This document shows, piece by piece, positions 1 through 10,077 of a stretch of 64,000 nucleotides of DNA. Under the pieces are notes generated by a model, which saw only the letters and a program-made list of their open reading frames with translations, was not told the origin of the DNA and did no database searches. Position 1 is the stretch's first letter; each line of letters opens with the position of its first letter. The position numbers and the translations under genes were made by a program. Source of the stretch: Paenibacillus sp. FSL K6-3182 (GTDB taxonomy: Bacteria > Bacillota > Bacilli > Paenibacillales > Paenibacillaceae); the NCBI RefSeq assembly GCF_037976325.1, contig NZ_CP150265.1, positions 6,808,501-6,872,500 of the forward strand, given 5' to 3'.

Positions 1-61
1 ATATTTGCACACGGTTTTAGGTTAAAAACCAAGCGAATATTGTGAAGAACAGATCTTTCAT

Positions 62-109
62 TTGACATTGCAAACCGCTAATTATAAAATAATACTATAC
101 CAAATGGTA
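62..109 (+). promoter_or_regulatory. SigA-type promoter with operator-like palindrome for the tetR-family gene
   Basis: TTGACA at 62-67 and TAAAAT at 85-90 are separated by 17 bp, a near-consensus housekeeping promoter. At 98-109 the sequence TACC-AAAT-GGTA is a short palindrome that would lie at the transcription start. TetR repressors usually bind palindromes overlapping their own promoter, so autorepression is inferred. The promoter is seen directly; the operator role is a guess. Confidence 0.6.
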
Positions 110-182
110 CGTAAATGAAGGCGATTATCTATTGCATTTGATTCATTCACTAGAAAATAAAGAATACCGAGAGGTTTTGACT

Positions 183-785
183 ATGGGAAGAACCCGCGAA
201 TTTGACGAAGAAAAAGCATTGGATGCAGCTATGCAGCTGTTTTGGGAGAAAGGCTACGAGGCTACCTCACTAAGCGATTTAACTTCCAGAATGGGTATTC
301 AACGACCTAGCCTATACTCAGCTTTTGGTGACAAAAAAGAATTATTCGAAGCTGCACTGCGCAGATATACGATGTCGCGCGCTGCTCTCGTTCGAACCAA
401 GCTTCAGAGCTATTCCTCTGTTAAGGAAGCCTTTCGCCATTATTTTGAAGGGGTTGTTGCTGAGGAATACGGAGAAAATCGCAACCGTGGATGCTTTAGC
501 ATCAATACGATAGTCGAGCTTGCACCGCATGATGAAAAATTCGAAATTCTCACAAGAGAACATCAAATGTACCTGTCCGTCATATTTCTAGAGACCATTG
601 AAAGGGGCATACAATCGGGTGAGCTCGAAATTTCAGTAAACGCGAAAGCTTTATCGCAATCGCTAATCGTATCGTTAATTGGGTTAACGGTAATATTGAA
701 AGCACGCCCCGAACAATCATTTATTGATAATACGATAGAGATCATACTTGCACAGCTTAAGGAAGCACCCGTTCATGGTCAGTAA
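183..785 (+). CDS. TetR/AcrR family transcriptional regulator
   Basis: A 200-residue one-domain regulator. The N-terminal helix-turn-helix (about residues 5-50) shows the typical pattern: an LFWEKGYEATSL segment, a recognition region around GIQRPSLYSAFGDK, then KELFEAALRRY. The rest is the ligand-binding and dimerisation half, which differs between families, so the inducer cannot be predicted. An ATG lies upstream at 132, but the ATG at 183 is preferred: it follows GAGAGG and starts directly before the conserved MGRTREFDEEKAL. The gene stands alone behind its own promoter, with a bidirectional terminator after it. The TetR assignment is firm; the target genes are unknown. Confidence 0.9.
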   Translation: MGRTREFDEEKALDAAMQLFWEKGYEATSLSDLTSRMGIQRPSLYSAFGDKKELFEAALRRYTMSRAALVRTKLQSYSSVKEAFRHYFEGVVAEEYGENRNRGCFSINTIVELAPHDEKFEILTREHQMYLSVIFLETIERGIQSGELEISVNAKALSQSLIVSLIGLTVILKARPEQSFIDNTIEIILAQLKEAPVHGQ

Positions 786-833
786 TTCAGTAGAAGAATG
801 AATGTTATTGCCATCTATGCACCACATAAAAAT

Positions 834-864
834 AAAGCCCACTGACCAGTTGGTCGGCGGGCTT
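834..864. terminator. Bidirectional intrinsic terminator
   Basis: An inverted repeat (AAGCCCACTGACCAG, then the nearly complementary TTGGTCGGCGGGCTT) lies between two convergent genes, with A/T-rich flanks. It probably ends transcription of both the tetR gene and the VOC gene. Confidence 0.75.
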
Positions 865-907
865 CATCCGTTTATCTCATGCTGTAAACAATAAATTTCG
901 CCTTGCC

Positions 908-1261
908 TCAATGCTCATGAGAAAGAATGTTGATAAGCTTATCAAATGGGTCGCGTACATAGAAACGCCGAACACCCCAGGGCTCCACAGCAATGCCATA
1001 TTCGATTGAAAACCCAGATTTTTTCATGCCATCAAATGCAGCTTGGATATCATCGACTTCAATCGACATATCAGGCACAGGCGTGTCAGATCCCCCTTGT
1101 GTGGCAAAACTAATTTGTATGCTCATCTCTTCGCTCGAACCGTAAGTTCTAATCCAACCATGATCCATCCATAACTCAAGACCGAGTACATCCTCGTAAA
1201 AACGTTTTGCAGCGGTAATATCCTGCGCTTCAATATTCGTGACGATCCGTTTGACCCGCAT
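908..1261 (-). CDS. VOC family protein (glyoxalase/bleomycin-resistance fold)
   Basis: A 117-residue protein with one glyoxalase-type beta-alpha-beta-beta-beta repeat in each half. The N-terminal stretch around ITAAKRFYEDVLGLEL is the standard VOC helix, and the C-terminal part (around GVRRFYVRDPFDKLINIL) is the usual last strands. VOC proteins dimerise to make metal-dependent lyases, dioxygenases or binding proteins that confer drug resistance. No substrate can be read from the sequence. It is a single gene converging on the tetR-family gene; a functional link between them is possible but not shown. Confidence 0.85.
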   Translation of the reverse strand: MRVKRIVTNIEAQDITAAKRFYEDVLGLELWMDHGWIRTYGSSEEMSIQISFATQGGSDTPVPDMSIEVDDIQAAFDGMKKSGFSIEYGIAVEPWGVRRFYVRDPFDKLINILSHEH

Positions 1262-1398
1262 CTTAATCCTCCCATCATTATTCGATAATTAATAATGCTT
1301 CTTCCCGTAATAATTCGGTTAAATGCTAGTGACAACCTTTTCAATGACAGAGATAATAAAAATAGAAAACAAAATTCCATTTTTCTAGAGGTGAGCTA

Positions 1399-2670
1399 AT
1401 GACGGAACGTCTGCCCTGCCAAACAGAAGGCTGCGTAGCAACTATTTTACCAGCTACCGCAGCCAAGACAGGCGGAATATGTATGCCCTGCCAACAAAAA
1501 AAGCTTCGATTGGAAAAGGAAGACTATATTGCCCGCAATCGTAGATTCGTCGATCCTTATAAAGATGTTACCGAACCCGTTGAAATACTTAAAATCATGC
1601 ATACACCTAAAAAACATGATCCGCTCGAGGTTCTTCTCTCCTACCCAAAAAGCGAACAGGAACTCTATCATAACCTCACTCCAAAGGAAGTCGCTCAAAT
1701 GGAGGCGTATGCTGTACAACTTATTGAAGAGGGGGAACTTGATCAGGCCGAAGAAATTTTGTTATCGCTCGTTTGCTTCGCTCAGGCAACCATCCATCTT
1801 GGCTTGGATGCGTTAATACAAAAAGAATGTTTTTATCCAGGGATTCTTTTCAAAGATGCTCTGCCTTCCATTAGAAACAAAATCATGGAACGGATTCATC
1901 ACGATAAGGAGAATCGCAACCATCTACTGTCAGCCCTTGCTTGGATAGGAGATGAAGAGATTGTGCGTCAGTTTGACAGCTGGGCAAAATCAGCTCCACG
2001 CTGGGCTAGCGAACTTTATGTATCCCCTGAAAGCTTTACCCATGAGGCCGGTTGGGAGCTGGATGATGAGGGAAACAAGATTACATTATTCCATTCGGTT
2101 CGCTATGCATTTAAGGTTGAAGATCAATTTACTGAAAATAAAGCAGTGCTTGCGCTCAAGGACAGTAATCACACCTGCCCATGGTGCGACGGCCCAATAG
2201 AGGTGCTTTTTGATTGCAATCTCCTCGACCCGGTTCTGCAATTTCTGAATCTTGAAGGTGAACGTTTGCGATTGGCTGCATGTATGCGGTGCGCAGCTTA
2301 TTATGGTGTGCAGTTTATGGAAATTGATTATCAGGGCCATATGAGCTGGAGTTCCTATAATCAGCTGCCGAAGCATTTTTCTCGAGAGATTTATGAGGAT
2401 ACAGAGCCTGTCCATTTGCTGCACATGTTAGACCAGCCTAGAGGTAGTTATGAAGCTTCTTACTGGGCCCTTGAAGTGCCTGCCACACAAATTGGAGGGC
2501 ATCCGACTTGGATTCAAGATGCTGAATACCCGTCCTGCCCTAGCTGTGCGGAAACAATGGTATTCATTGCCCAGCTGGACATGGAGCAAGTCGGAAATAG
2601 TGAAGGTATTTACTACACCTTCCTTTGCCGTGGCTGCCAGCTGTCAGCGACAAGCTTCCAGCAGACATGA
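1399..2670 (+). CDS. Conserved hypothetical protein with multiple CxxC zinc-ribbon pairs
   Basis: A 423-residue soluble protein with no signal peptide or membrane segment. Cysteine pairs occur at residues 7/12 and 28/31 (N-terminal knuckle) and later as CPWC, CMRC, CPSC and CRGC in the second half, which suggests two or three structural zinc sites. Between them lies an acidic, mostly helical region (about residues 60-190). The start follows GAGGTGAG. I do not recognise the family and give no function. A strong hairpin terminator follows directly, so it is a monocistronic unit. Confidence 0.75.
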   Translation: MTERLPCQTEGCVATILPATAAKTGGICMPCQQKKLRLEKEDYIARNRRFVDPYKDVTEPVEILKIMHTPKKHDPLEVLLSYPKSEQELYHNLTPKEVAQMEAYAVQLIEEGELDQAEEILLSLVCFAQATIHLGLDALIQKECFYPGILFKDALPSIRNKIMERIHHDKENRNHLLSALAWIGDEEIVRQFDSWAKSAPRWASELYVSPESFTHEAGWELDDEGNKITLFHSVRYAFKVEDQFTENKAVLALKDSNHTCPWCDGPIEVLFDCNLLDPVLQFLNLEGERLRLAACMRCAAYYGVQFMEIDYQGHMSWSSYNQLPKHFSREIYEDTEPVHLLHMLDQPRGSYEASYWALEVPATQIGGHPTWIQDAEYPSCPSCAETMVFIAQLDMEQVGNSEGIYYTFLCRGCQLSATSFQQT

Positions 2671-2683
2671 TTTAAAATCGAAG

Positions 2684-2708
2684 AAGAGACCCACTTCGTG
2701 TGGGTCTG
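2684..2708 (+). terminator. Intrinsic terminator
   Basis: The perfect stem GACCCAC-TTC-GTGTGGGTC starts about 15 bp after the stop codon of the zinc-ribbon gene. The following T-run is weak. Confidence 0.6.
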
Positions 2709-2740
2709 ATTACCTCAAAGAGGAGGTCAGCTCTCCGCGC

Positions 2741-3856
2741 TTACGATTTGACGAATGTTTTCTTAATCGCCTCTAAATACCCGTACCCGTACAAATCGTC
2801 CGGCAATAAATAACTCGTCTCCGTCCACTCATTCCAGCTGTTCACCGTGATGAGCGGAGGTTGCTCTGGATGTGCGTCCGCATATTGCTTCGCTTGTTCA
2901 AACGCCTTCTGAACGTTGTCTGGCGTATTGTTCTGAACAACAAGCGGAACACGTTCCTTAAACCTCGGATTATTATCCCAGCCAACCGAGATGTGCGGAT
3001 AATACGGAATGTCGTATGCTGCGTCAATGCGGGACCACTCTTGAACGACATCCACCATGATTTCGTTGTAATCACGGTCTACGTTCACGAAATGAACGTA
3101 CTGATAGTGGGTCAAGCTGTCGAAGCCAAGCAGCTTTACGATCTCTTTCGCCGTTACCTTTTCCCCGCCGTCAACGCCGCTGAGATTAAAGTTCTGTTCA
3201 CCCCACAAAGTGAGCTGCAGGTGTAAGCCGGGCAAGCCTTCTTCGAGGCATTTGGCTCTGAACCAACCGAACGCATCCTTCGTTTCCTCGGCACCGCCCA
3301 AACCTCTCATCAGATTGGCAAGATCATAAATATTGAAAATTGGTTTGTCATCAATCGTGTAGTAAGACGGATGCTTAAAATATTGATTAATTACGCGCTC
3401 GGCGATGATCTCGAATTCTTTGCGATCGACCGCACCATCCCAGATCATGGCGCCTTCCATATCATGCGACAAGCGGATATCCCACGTATTATTCACGCTA
3501 TGGTTAGCCCACATCAAATAAAATTTCACTTTATCGTTGTTTCTTGCCTTTAGATAGCCGTCGTTGAGGCAATTTTCCAAAAAAGGGCGTTTGTCGTACC
3601 AGTACCAATCGTAAATGAATACATTGACGCCGTGGTCCGCCGCCGCGTTGATCTGCATCTCCATCACATAAGGGTCCGCTTCGTTGCAGTAGCCCCACAG
3701 CGGCTTGCGCGGCCAATTATGTTCGGGAAACTTCTTGACGGCGTTCTTGACCGATTGCCACTCCCCAATCCCCTCCGGCCAGAACATCCTAGTTCTTGGT
3801 TCGTCCCCTGTATAAGCTGGCCATATGTATGCCGCTACGTCATACTGTTTGCTCAA
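2741..3856 (-). CDS. Glycoside hydrolase family 99-like / WbsX-like protein
   Basis: About 371 residues. The motifs fit the GH99-like/WbsX group: an early YIWPAYTGDEP stretch, a strand ending in FIYDWYWYDK, a YLMWANH motif, and a late NSWNEWTE motif. These are (beta/alpha)8-barrel proteins, some of them endo-mannosidases and others linked to polysaccharide synthesis. There is no signal peptide, so it probably acts in the cytoplasm. The start is uncertain: the best ribosome site (AAAGAGGA) fits a TTG at 3856; an ATG at 3862 is only a few bases from it. It is a single gene, so context gives no substrate. Confidence 0.75.
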   Translation of the reverse strand: MSKQYDVAAYIWPAYTGDEPRTRMFWPEGIGEWQSVKNAVKKFPEHNWPRKPLWGYCNEADPYVMEMQINAAADHGVNVFIYDWYWYDKRPFLENCLNDGYLKARNNDKVKFYLMWANHSVNNTWDIRLSHDMEGAMIWDGAVDRKEFEIIAERVINQYFKHPSYYTIDDKPIFNIYDLANLMRGLGGAEETKDAFGWFRAKCLEEGLPGLHLQLTLWGEQNFNLSGVDGGEKVTAKEIVKLLGFDSLTHYQYVHFVNVDRDYNEIMVDVVQEWSRIDAAYDIPYYPHISVGWDNNPRFKERVPLVVQNNTPDNVQKAFEQAKQYADAHPEQPPLITVNSWNEWTETSYLLPDDLYGYGYLEAIKKTFVKS

Positions 3857-3874
3857 ATGCATTCCTCTTTTCAA

Positions 3875-4206
3875 CGATTTTTTAAATTGGAAGCCTTTAC
3901 ATAATACTCATTATAACCAATAGCCCGCATACGAACAGGGGTAATAAAGACATTAAATCCGGGTAAATACGACATAAGACTCCCTAACCGCCATCACATT
4001 ACAACAAATAGAAGATGCCAATCAGAAATCTCTAGTTAGCTGCATATTCCGAAAAAAGTAACAACATCCCTTTTTTCTCAAAAAATGAAAGTCATTTCTC
4101 TTCCCTTAACATAAAAAAGCGGAAAACACCTAGTTTATCTAATAGGTATTTTCCGGCTTCTAATCGATAAAGAGGCTGCGGAATCCGCAGCCTCTTTATG
4201 TAATGC
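3875..4206. other. Intergenic region with two hairpins
   Basis: This AT-rich gap lies between the GH99-like gene start and the SLH gene end, both on the minus strand. It holds an imperfect inverted repeat at 4119-4160 (GCGGAAAACACCTA paired with TAGGTATTTTCCGGC) and the terminator listed next. No gene was seen. Confidence 0.5.
4168..4199 (-). terminator. Intrinsic terminator of the large SLH gene
   Basis: A perfect stem, AGAGGCTGCGGA paired with TCCGCAGCCTCT, lies 10 bp beyond the stop codon, with T residues after it in the minus direction. Confidence 0.8.
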
Positions 4207-7200
4207 TTAAATGAATGTAGCTTTTTGAAGCAGCCTTTGGATAATGGCGGCTGTTTCAGCTCTAGTAATATTTTTCTGAGGCTGCAGCTCCCCATTATAA
4301 CCGCCGATAACACCGAATTGAATCGTTAATGCCGCGGCTTGGCGAGCCCATGCCGCTAATTTGGTATTATCTTTAAAACCATGAAGCAGATTTTGCTGCT
4401 GTACATTGCCAAGCTCATTATACAAATCTGCCAGCTTCATTGCTCTCGATAAAATAACCATTGCTTCCTGTCTAGTAATCTTCTCGTTAGGCTTGAATGA
4501 ACCATCGCTGTATCCATCAACCAATCCGTACGAATATGCGATTTGAGCTGCTGAATGATACCAGTCCTTTTCTGATATATCTGTAAAGCTTACAGATTTA
4601 GCAGCAGAACTTAAACCTAATGCCCTTATCATTATAGCTGTGAATTCTGCTCGAGTTATTTCGTTATCCGGTAAAAAACGCTGCTCGTCAGAACCATTAA
4701 TGATAAGTCTTGATGCCAGATCATTGATACTTGTTTTGGCCCAATGTGTTGCAACATCGCTAAATGATTTTTGATGATAAATGAGACCGTACATGCTGTT
4801 AGTCATGCTGCTCAGGAAAGCGTAATAACGTCCGCCTTCTTCTATTACCTTAGTTGGAATATGAATGAGCGATCCGTCCGAAATTAGCTTTACTCCCGTC
4901 GTAATACGCTTAGGATCTAATCCTTCAGGCAAAGCAATACTTCTCTCTACAAAAGTATCAAATTGATTCAGCTCTATTTCCTTGCCCCCAAAGTACGCTT
5001 TCACTGAAAATTTCACAGGAGGAGCGAAAAGTGTAATTTGTCCGTTACCCCTATCCTTATAAACAAATTCTGAGTTAGGAGCATGAATGATTTCCATCTT
5101 GAGAGTTATATCCTTAAGTGAAACATTAGATCCGAATTGGTTAAGCCATTTATCAATATGAACTTGATCCAACGGAAAGCTATAAGACGCTTTTTCAGAC
5201 ATTAGTTGAATAACAGCGTTACTGCTTTCAAAGGCTGAAAGAAGCCCGGCATTTATTTCCCAATTCACGATATCAGATTGATTATGAACTGTAATCGTAA
5301 TAACGGGATTATCACCTGCTCCATTCAAAAGCTCTTTAAGCTGAGCTTCCTCAAAGACCAACGTCGTAACTTTTTTACCTTCTATTGTCCTTACAGTTGC
5401 CTTAATCATTTGTACTGGCTTGTTTCCTATGCTAACTGTAATATCAGAATTCGTTTCTGTACTACCACCGCCATTGCTGGAACCGCTGCTTGCTTGGTAT
5501 TCAATAGATGCTGCATGTGCCACACTGCTATTACCTGCTGCATCTCGGTATTGAACGTATAACTGCTTAGATCCATAATCTCCATCCAAAATCCAATTTT
5601 TGGTGAGCAGTACATTCTCCCAAGCTGACCAAGTCAACTTATCGGCAGAAAACCGCATTTCAGTAACACCACTACCATCGCCATCTGAAGAAGTTAGAGA
5701 TAGTTTCACTTCCTTGCTACTCGTTACAGTAGCTCCGCTATTTATGGTAATCGTTCCTGTTGGTATCGTCTGGTCAAGTTTTATTTTATCTTGAATAACG
5801 GAATGACTTACATTGCCTGCCTTGTCTTTAAACTGTACGAATACTGATTTCTCCCCGTCGCCTGCTCCAAAGCTCCATGCCTTCGTTGCAGCGGATGGCT
5901 CCCAGCTACTCCAATCCGTCCCATTGCCCGAGAAGCGCATCTCGACAACGCCACTTCCTTTACTACTGTCATCGCTAGTAAGAGTTAGAGTTGTATCCGC
6001 AACATTCGTCCATTCCGAACCAGCTTGATCAATGGTTAATGTACCCGTTGGAGCAGTAGTATCCACTAGGAAAATAATCGTAGCAGCATTACCCGCTCCA
6101 TCCGTTACAACAAGTGTATAGCTACCGTCTACAGTAATCTCCGTACCGCTTGTAAAAGCAGTTCCATTTAATTTTGCTGTGCCTTCATTGAAGTTGATCG
6201 TGACCTTATCCTTGTACATGCCGCCATCCGCAACACCTGTTACGATTGGTGCTACTGTATCAATCACAAAGTTCACCGTTGTTACATTTCCAGCTGCATC
6301 CGTTACGATGAGCTTATACGTGCCATCTTGATTAACTTCAGTCCCGCTCGTAAAAGCAGTTCCATTCAATGTTGCCGTTCCTTCACTGTAGCTAACTGTC
6401 ACTTTATCCTTGTAGATCCCACCATCCACAACACCTGTTACGATCGGTGCTACTTTATCAATCACAAAGTTCACCGTTGTTGAATTTCCTGCTGCATCCG
6501 TTACGACGAGCTTATACGTGTCGTCTTGATTAACTTCCGTCCCACTTGTAAAAGCTGCTCCATTCAATGTTGCCGTTCCTTCATTGAAACTAACTGTCAC
6601 TTTATCCTTGTACATGCCGCCATCCGCAACACCTGTTACGATTGGTGCTACCTTATCAATCACAAAGTTCACTGTTGTTGCATTTCCTGCTGCATCCGTT
6701 ACGATGAGCTTATACGTGCCGTCCTGAATGACCTCCGTACCACTCGTAAAAGCAGTTCCATTCAATGCTGCCGTTCCTTCATTGTAGCTAACTGTTACTT
6801 TATCCTTGTACATTCCACCTTCGGCTACTCCAGTTACGATTGGTGCTACCTTATCAATCACAAAGTTCACCGTTGTTGCATTTCCTGCTGCGTCCGTTAC
6901 GATGAGCTTATAAGTGCCATCTTGATTAACTTCAGTCCCACTTGTAAAAGCAGTTCCATTCAATGTTGCCGTTCCTTCATTGAAGCTAACTGTCACTTTA
7001 TCCTTGTAGATTCCACCATCCGCAACACCCGTTACGATTGGTGCTACCTTATCAATCACAAAGTTTACTGTTGTTACATTTCCAGCTGTATCCGTTACGA
7101 TGAGCTTGTACGTGCCGTCTTGATTAACTTCCGTACCACTCGTAAAAGCAGTTCCATTCAATGTTGCTGTTCCTTCATTGTAGCTGACCGTGACTTTATC

Positions 7201-10077
7201 CTTGTACATTCCACCATCAGCAACTCCTGCTACGATTGGTGCCACCTTATCAATCATAAAGTTCACCGTTGTTGAATTTCCAGCTGCATCCGTTACGATG
7301 AGCTTATACGTGCCATCTTGAGTAACTTCCGTACCACTCGTAAAAGCAGTTCCATTCAATGTTGCCGTTCCTTCATTGTAGCTAACTGTCACATTATCCT
7401 TGTACATGCCACCATCGGCAACACCCGTTACGATTGGTGCTACTTTATCAATCACAAAGTTCACTGTTGTTACATTTCCAGCTACATCCGTTACGACAAG
7501 TACATAGCTACCGTCTACAGTAATCTCTGTACCACTTGTAAAAGAAGCACCATTCAATGTTGATGTTCCTTCATTAAAACTAACTGTCACTTTATCCTTG
7601 TACATCCCGCCATCCGCAACTCCTGTTACGATTGGTGCTGCTCTATCAATCACAAAGCTCACCGTTGTTGTATTTCCAGCTGCATCCGTTACGATGAGCT
7701 TATATGTGCCGTCTTGATTAACTTCAGTCCCACTTGTAAAAGAAATACCATTCAATGTTGCCGTTCCTTCATTGTAGCTGACCGTGACTTTATCCTTGTA
7801 CATTCCACCATCAGCAACTCCTGTTACGATTGGTGCTACTTTATCAATCACAAAGTTCACCGTTGTTGCATTTCCAGCTGCATCCGTTACGACAAGTGTA
7901 TAGCTACCGTCTACAGTAATCTCCGTACCACTTGTAAAAGCAGCTCCATTCAATGTCGCTGTTCCTTCATTGTAGCTAACTGTCACTTTATCCTTGTACA
8001 TGCCACCATCCACAACACCTGTTACGATTGGTGCTGCTCTATCAATCACAAAGCTCACCGTTGTTACATTTCCAGCTGCATCCTTTACGACAAGTGTATA
8101 GCTACCGTCTACAGTAATCTCCGTACCACTTATAAAAGGAATTCCATTCAATGTTGCTGTTCCTTCATTGAAGCTAACTGTCACTTTATCCTTGTAGATC
8201 CCACCATCCACAACACCTGTTACGATTGGTGCTGCTCTATCAATCACAAAGCTCACCGTTGTTGCATTTCCTGCTGCGTCCGTAACGACAAGTGTATAAC
8301 TACCATCCGCGTCAATCCGCATTCCACTAGCCAATGCTGCTCCATTTAACGTCGCCGTTCCTTCGTTAAAAATTACCGTAACCGGAGCTTTGTAACTCCC
8401 ACCATGTGTTACTCCACTTACAATTGGTGCAGTCTTATCTATCTCAAAGCCCACTGTTGTTACATTCCCTGCTTGATCCGTTACAACAAGCGTATAAGTG
8501 CCGTCCATTGTAACCGCTGTTCCACTAGTGAATGCTGCTCCATTTAATGTTGCCGTTCCTTTATTAAAGGTAACTGTCACATTCCCCTTATAGATTCCAC
8601 CATTAGTTACACCTGTTACAACCGGTGGAGCCGTGTCTATTTTAAAGTTAACCGTTGTTGAATTCCCTGCCGAATCCGTTACGGTCAGCGTATAAGTACC
8701 ATCCATAACAATCTCTGTCCCGCTATTAAAGGGGTTACCATTCAATAGCCCACTACCTTCATTAAATGTGGGGGCCATCACCTTGTTATATATTTTATTA
8801 TTCTCTACATTTGATATAACTGGTGATATGGTATCTACAGTAATCGTGCTGCTTATAGTTCCCATACTCAAATTTCCGACCCTATCTTTATATTGAACAT
8901 ATATCGTTTTAGCACCTTCTCCTGCTGAGAGTACCCACGACCTCCCATTCAAATCAGAAATATTAAACCAACTCGTTTGCCAACTACCGCTAACATTCGA
9001 TAGCCGAGCTTGCTCAACTCCCGAGCCACTCCCGTCGGAATAACTTCCGCTCAAAGTCACGGTGTAGTTTTTAGTAAATGCAGCATTATTATTAATGATA
9101 AGAGATCCTGTTGGAGATGTCTGATCTAATAGTATACTCTGGGAAGATGTATTCGAAATTCCATTTTTGGAATCCTTTAATTGCATATAGATCGTCTTAG
9201 CCCCGTCACCGCCAGCTAGACTAAATGTTGCTGAATTGCTAAAAGGCAACCAAGATGCTGCCGACAAACCCGCAGCACTATTCGAAAATCTCATATGCGT
9301 AACACTATCGCCTGCGTCAGCGTCAGATCCCGTTACAGATAGATTAACAATTGACGAGCTTGTAGCTGCGCCTTCAATTATCGCAAAAGAACCTGTCGGA
9401 ATCGTATTTGCAGGTCCGGTCTCATAAGTAACCACTAGTTTAGGATGATACGCAGCATTTGCAGTTTCCATGGAATAAAATAGAAATCTACCGCTATCAG
9501 CATCTGACTCATTACCATTCAGAATTAAGGTTAGTTTACGATCAGAGCTGTCCGTAAATGCATCTACAGCTGATTTTACGTTAAGAGTAATCGTTTGATT
9601 CTGAAGATATGTACCCATAGGCACTTCACTAGTATTCTTTGCTGTAAATTTATCCGCATAAAGGGTGTTCGTATCCATTGGCGGAAAGCTTACAAGGTTC
9701 AAATCATTCGCTGTAGAACCCCTAACTTCCGTATACAAATTATGGCCAGGGACTCTAAGGACAGTAGCGACAGTCAAAACCAACTCTGCTGATACAATAG
9801 TTCCTTCGGGTACACCTAGATTAAACATCATTGCCATTCTATTTCGGACATTTACGAAGCCGTCATTATTACTCATACCAACATAAAGAAAACCATCCCC
9901 ATCATTATCGTATATGCCGTTATATTCCGGCTGGCCTCTCAACTCCATCGTATCCGCAGAGGCAGTGTAACTTTTTGTAACTGTACCCCCAGCCGCATCC
10001 GCTCTATTAGATACTAGTCCAGGTGAAATAACTGATAATAAAATAGCGATGACCAACAAAAAAGATTGTTTCCTCAT
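4207..10077 (-). CDS. Giant secreted SLH-domain protein with tandem Ig-like modules
   Basis: A 1956-residue cell-surface protein. Residues 1-28 are a signal peptide ending in an ADA-type site. A DNRLRE/CBM-like domain follows (about 35-215), then two Ig-like modules (225-415). Fourteen tandem modules of 66 residues come next (about 420-1340), each with GG-hydrophobic-YK, EGTATLNG and TDAAGN motifs. Two more Ig-like modules, a unique region, and three SLH domains (about 1765-1956) complete it. SLH domains bind pyruvylated secondary wall polymer, so the protein should sit in the S-layer with an extended stalk. The start follows GGAGG at 8 bp. A GC hairpin ends it. The ligand is unknown, and no catalytic domain is evident. 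Confidence 0.9.
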   Translation of the reverse strand: MRKQSFLLVIAILLSVISPGLVSNRADAAGGTVTKSYTASADTMELRGQPEYNGIYDNDGDGFLYVGMSNNDGFVNVRNRMAMMFNLGVPEGTIVSAELVLTVATVLRVPGHNLYTEVRGSTANDLNLVSFPPMDTNTLYADKFTAKNTSEVPMGTYLQNQTITLNVKSAVDAFTDSSDRKLTLILNGNESDADSGRFLFYSMETANAAYHPKLVVTYETGPANTIPTGSFAIIEGAATSSSIVNLSVTGSDADAGDSVTHMRFSNSAAGLSAASWLPFSNSATFSLAGGDGAKTIYMQLKDSKNGISNTSSQSILLDQTSPTGSLIINNNAAFTKNYTVTLSGSYSDGSGSGVEQARLSNVSGSWQTSWFNISDLNGRSWVLSAGEGAKTIYVQYKDRVGNLSMGTISSTITVDTISPVISNVENNKIYNKVMAPTFNEGSGLLNGNPFNSGTEIVMDGTYTLTVTDSAGNSTTVNFKIDTAPPVVTGVTNGGIYKGNVTVTFNKGTATLNGAAFTSGTAVTMDGTYTLVVTDQAGNVTTVGFEIDKTAPIVSGVTHGGSYKAPVTVIFNEGTATLNGAALASGMRIDADGSYTLVVTDAAGNATTVSFVIDRAAPIVTGVVDGGIYKDKVTVSFNEGTATLNGIPFISGTEITVDGSYTLVVKDAAGNVTTVSFVIDRAAPIVTGVVDGGMYKDKVTVSYNEGTATLNGAAFTSGTEITVDGSYTLVVTDAAGNATTVNFVIDKVAPIVTGVADGGMYKDKVTVSYNEGTATLNGISFTSGTEVNQDGTYKLIVTDAAGNTTTVSFVIDRAAPIVTGVADGGMYKDKVTVSFNEGTSTLNGASFTSGTEITVDGSYVLVVTDVAGNVTTVNFVIDKVAPIVTGVADGGMYKDNVTVSYNEGTATLNGTAFTSGTEVTQDGTYKLIVTDAAGNSTTVNFMIDKVAPIVAGVADGGMYKDKVTVSYNEGTATLNGTAFTSGTEVNQDGTYKLIVTDTAGNVTTVNFVIDKVAPIVTGVADGGIYKDKVTVSFNEGTATLNGTAFTSGTEVNQDGTYKLIVTDAAGNATTVNFVIDKVAPIVTGVAEGGMYKDKVTVSYNEGTAALNGTAFTSGTEVIQDGTYKLIVTDAAGNATTVNFVIDKVAPIVTGVADGGMYKDKVTVSFNEGTATLNGAAFTSGTEVNQDDTYKLVVTDAAGNSTTVNFVIDKVAPIVTGVVDGGIYKDKVTVSYSEGTATLNGTAFTSGTEVNQDGTYKLIVTDAAGNVTTVNFVIDTVAPIVTGVADGGMYKDKVTINFNEGTAKLNGTAFTSGTEITVDGSYTLVVTDGAGNAATIIFLVDTTAPTGTLTIDQAGSEWTNVADTTLTLTSDDSSKGSGVVEMRFSGNGTDWSSWEPSAATKAWSFGAGDGEKSVFVQFKDKAGNVSHSVIQDKIKLDQTIPTGTITINSGATVTSSKEVKLSLTSSDGDGSGVTEMRFSADKLTWSAWENVLLTKNWILDGDYGSKQLYVQYRDAAGNSSVAHAASIEYQASSGSSNGGGSTETNSDITVSIGNKPVQMIKATVRTIEGKKVTTLVFEEAQLKELLNGAGDNPVITITVHNQSDIVNWEINAGLLSAFESSNAVIQLMSEKASYSFPLDQVHIDKWLNQFGSNVSLKDITLKMEIIHAPNSEFVYKDRGNGQITLFAPPVKFSVKAYFGGKEIELNQFDTFVERSIALPEGLDPKRITTGVKLISDGSLIHIPTKVIEEGGRYYAFLSSMTNSMYGLIYHQKSFSDVATHWAKTSINDLASRLIINGSDEQRFLPDNEITRAEFTAIMIRALGLSSAAKSVSFTDISEKDWYHSAAQIAYSYGLVDGYSDGSFKPNEKITRQEAMVILSRAMKLADLYNELGNVQQQNLLHGFKDNTKLAAWARQAAALTIQFGVIGGYNGELQPQKNITRAETAAIIQRLLQKATFI
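6060..8815 (-). repeat. Tandem 198-bp coding repeats in the SLH gene
   Basis: About 14 head-to-tail units of 198 bp (66 codons) can be followed by the recurring GTTACGATTGGTGC segment. Units between about 6230 and 8260 are nearly identical in DNA; those toward the protein's N-terminus (8260-8815) are more diverged. This gradient suggests recent amplification in the central and C-terminal part. Confidence 0.9.

Noticed and set aside
6526..8349. Plus-strand open frames rich in cysteine and histidine, repeated
   Set aside because: They are antisense shadows of the 198-bp repeats of the SLH gene. The unit length is divisible by three, which keeps antisense frames open.
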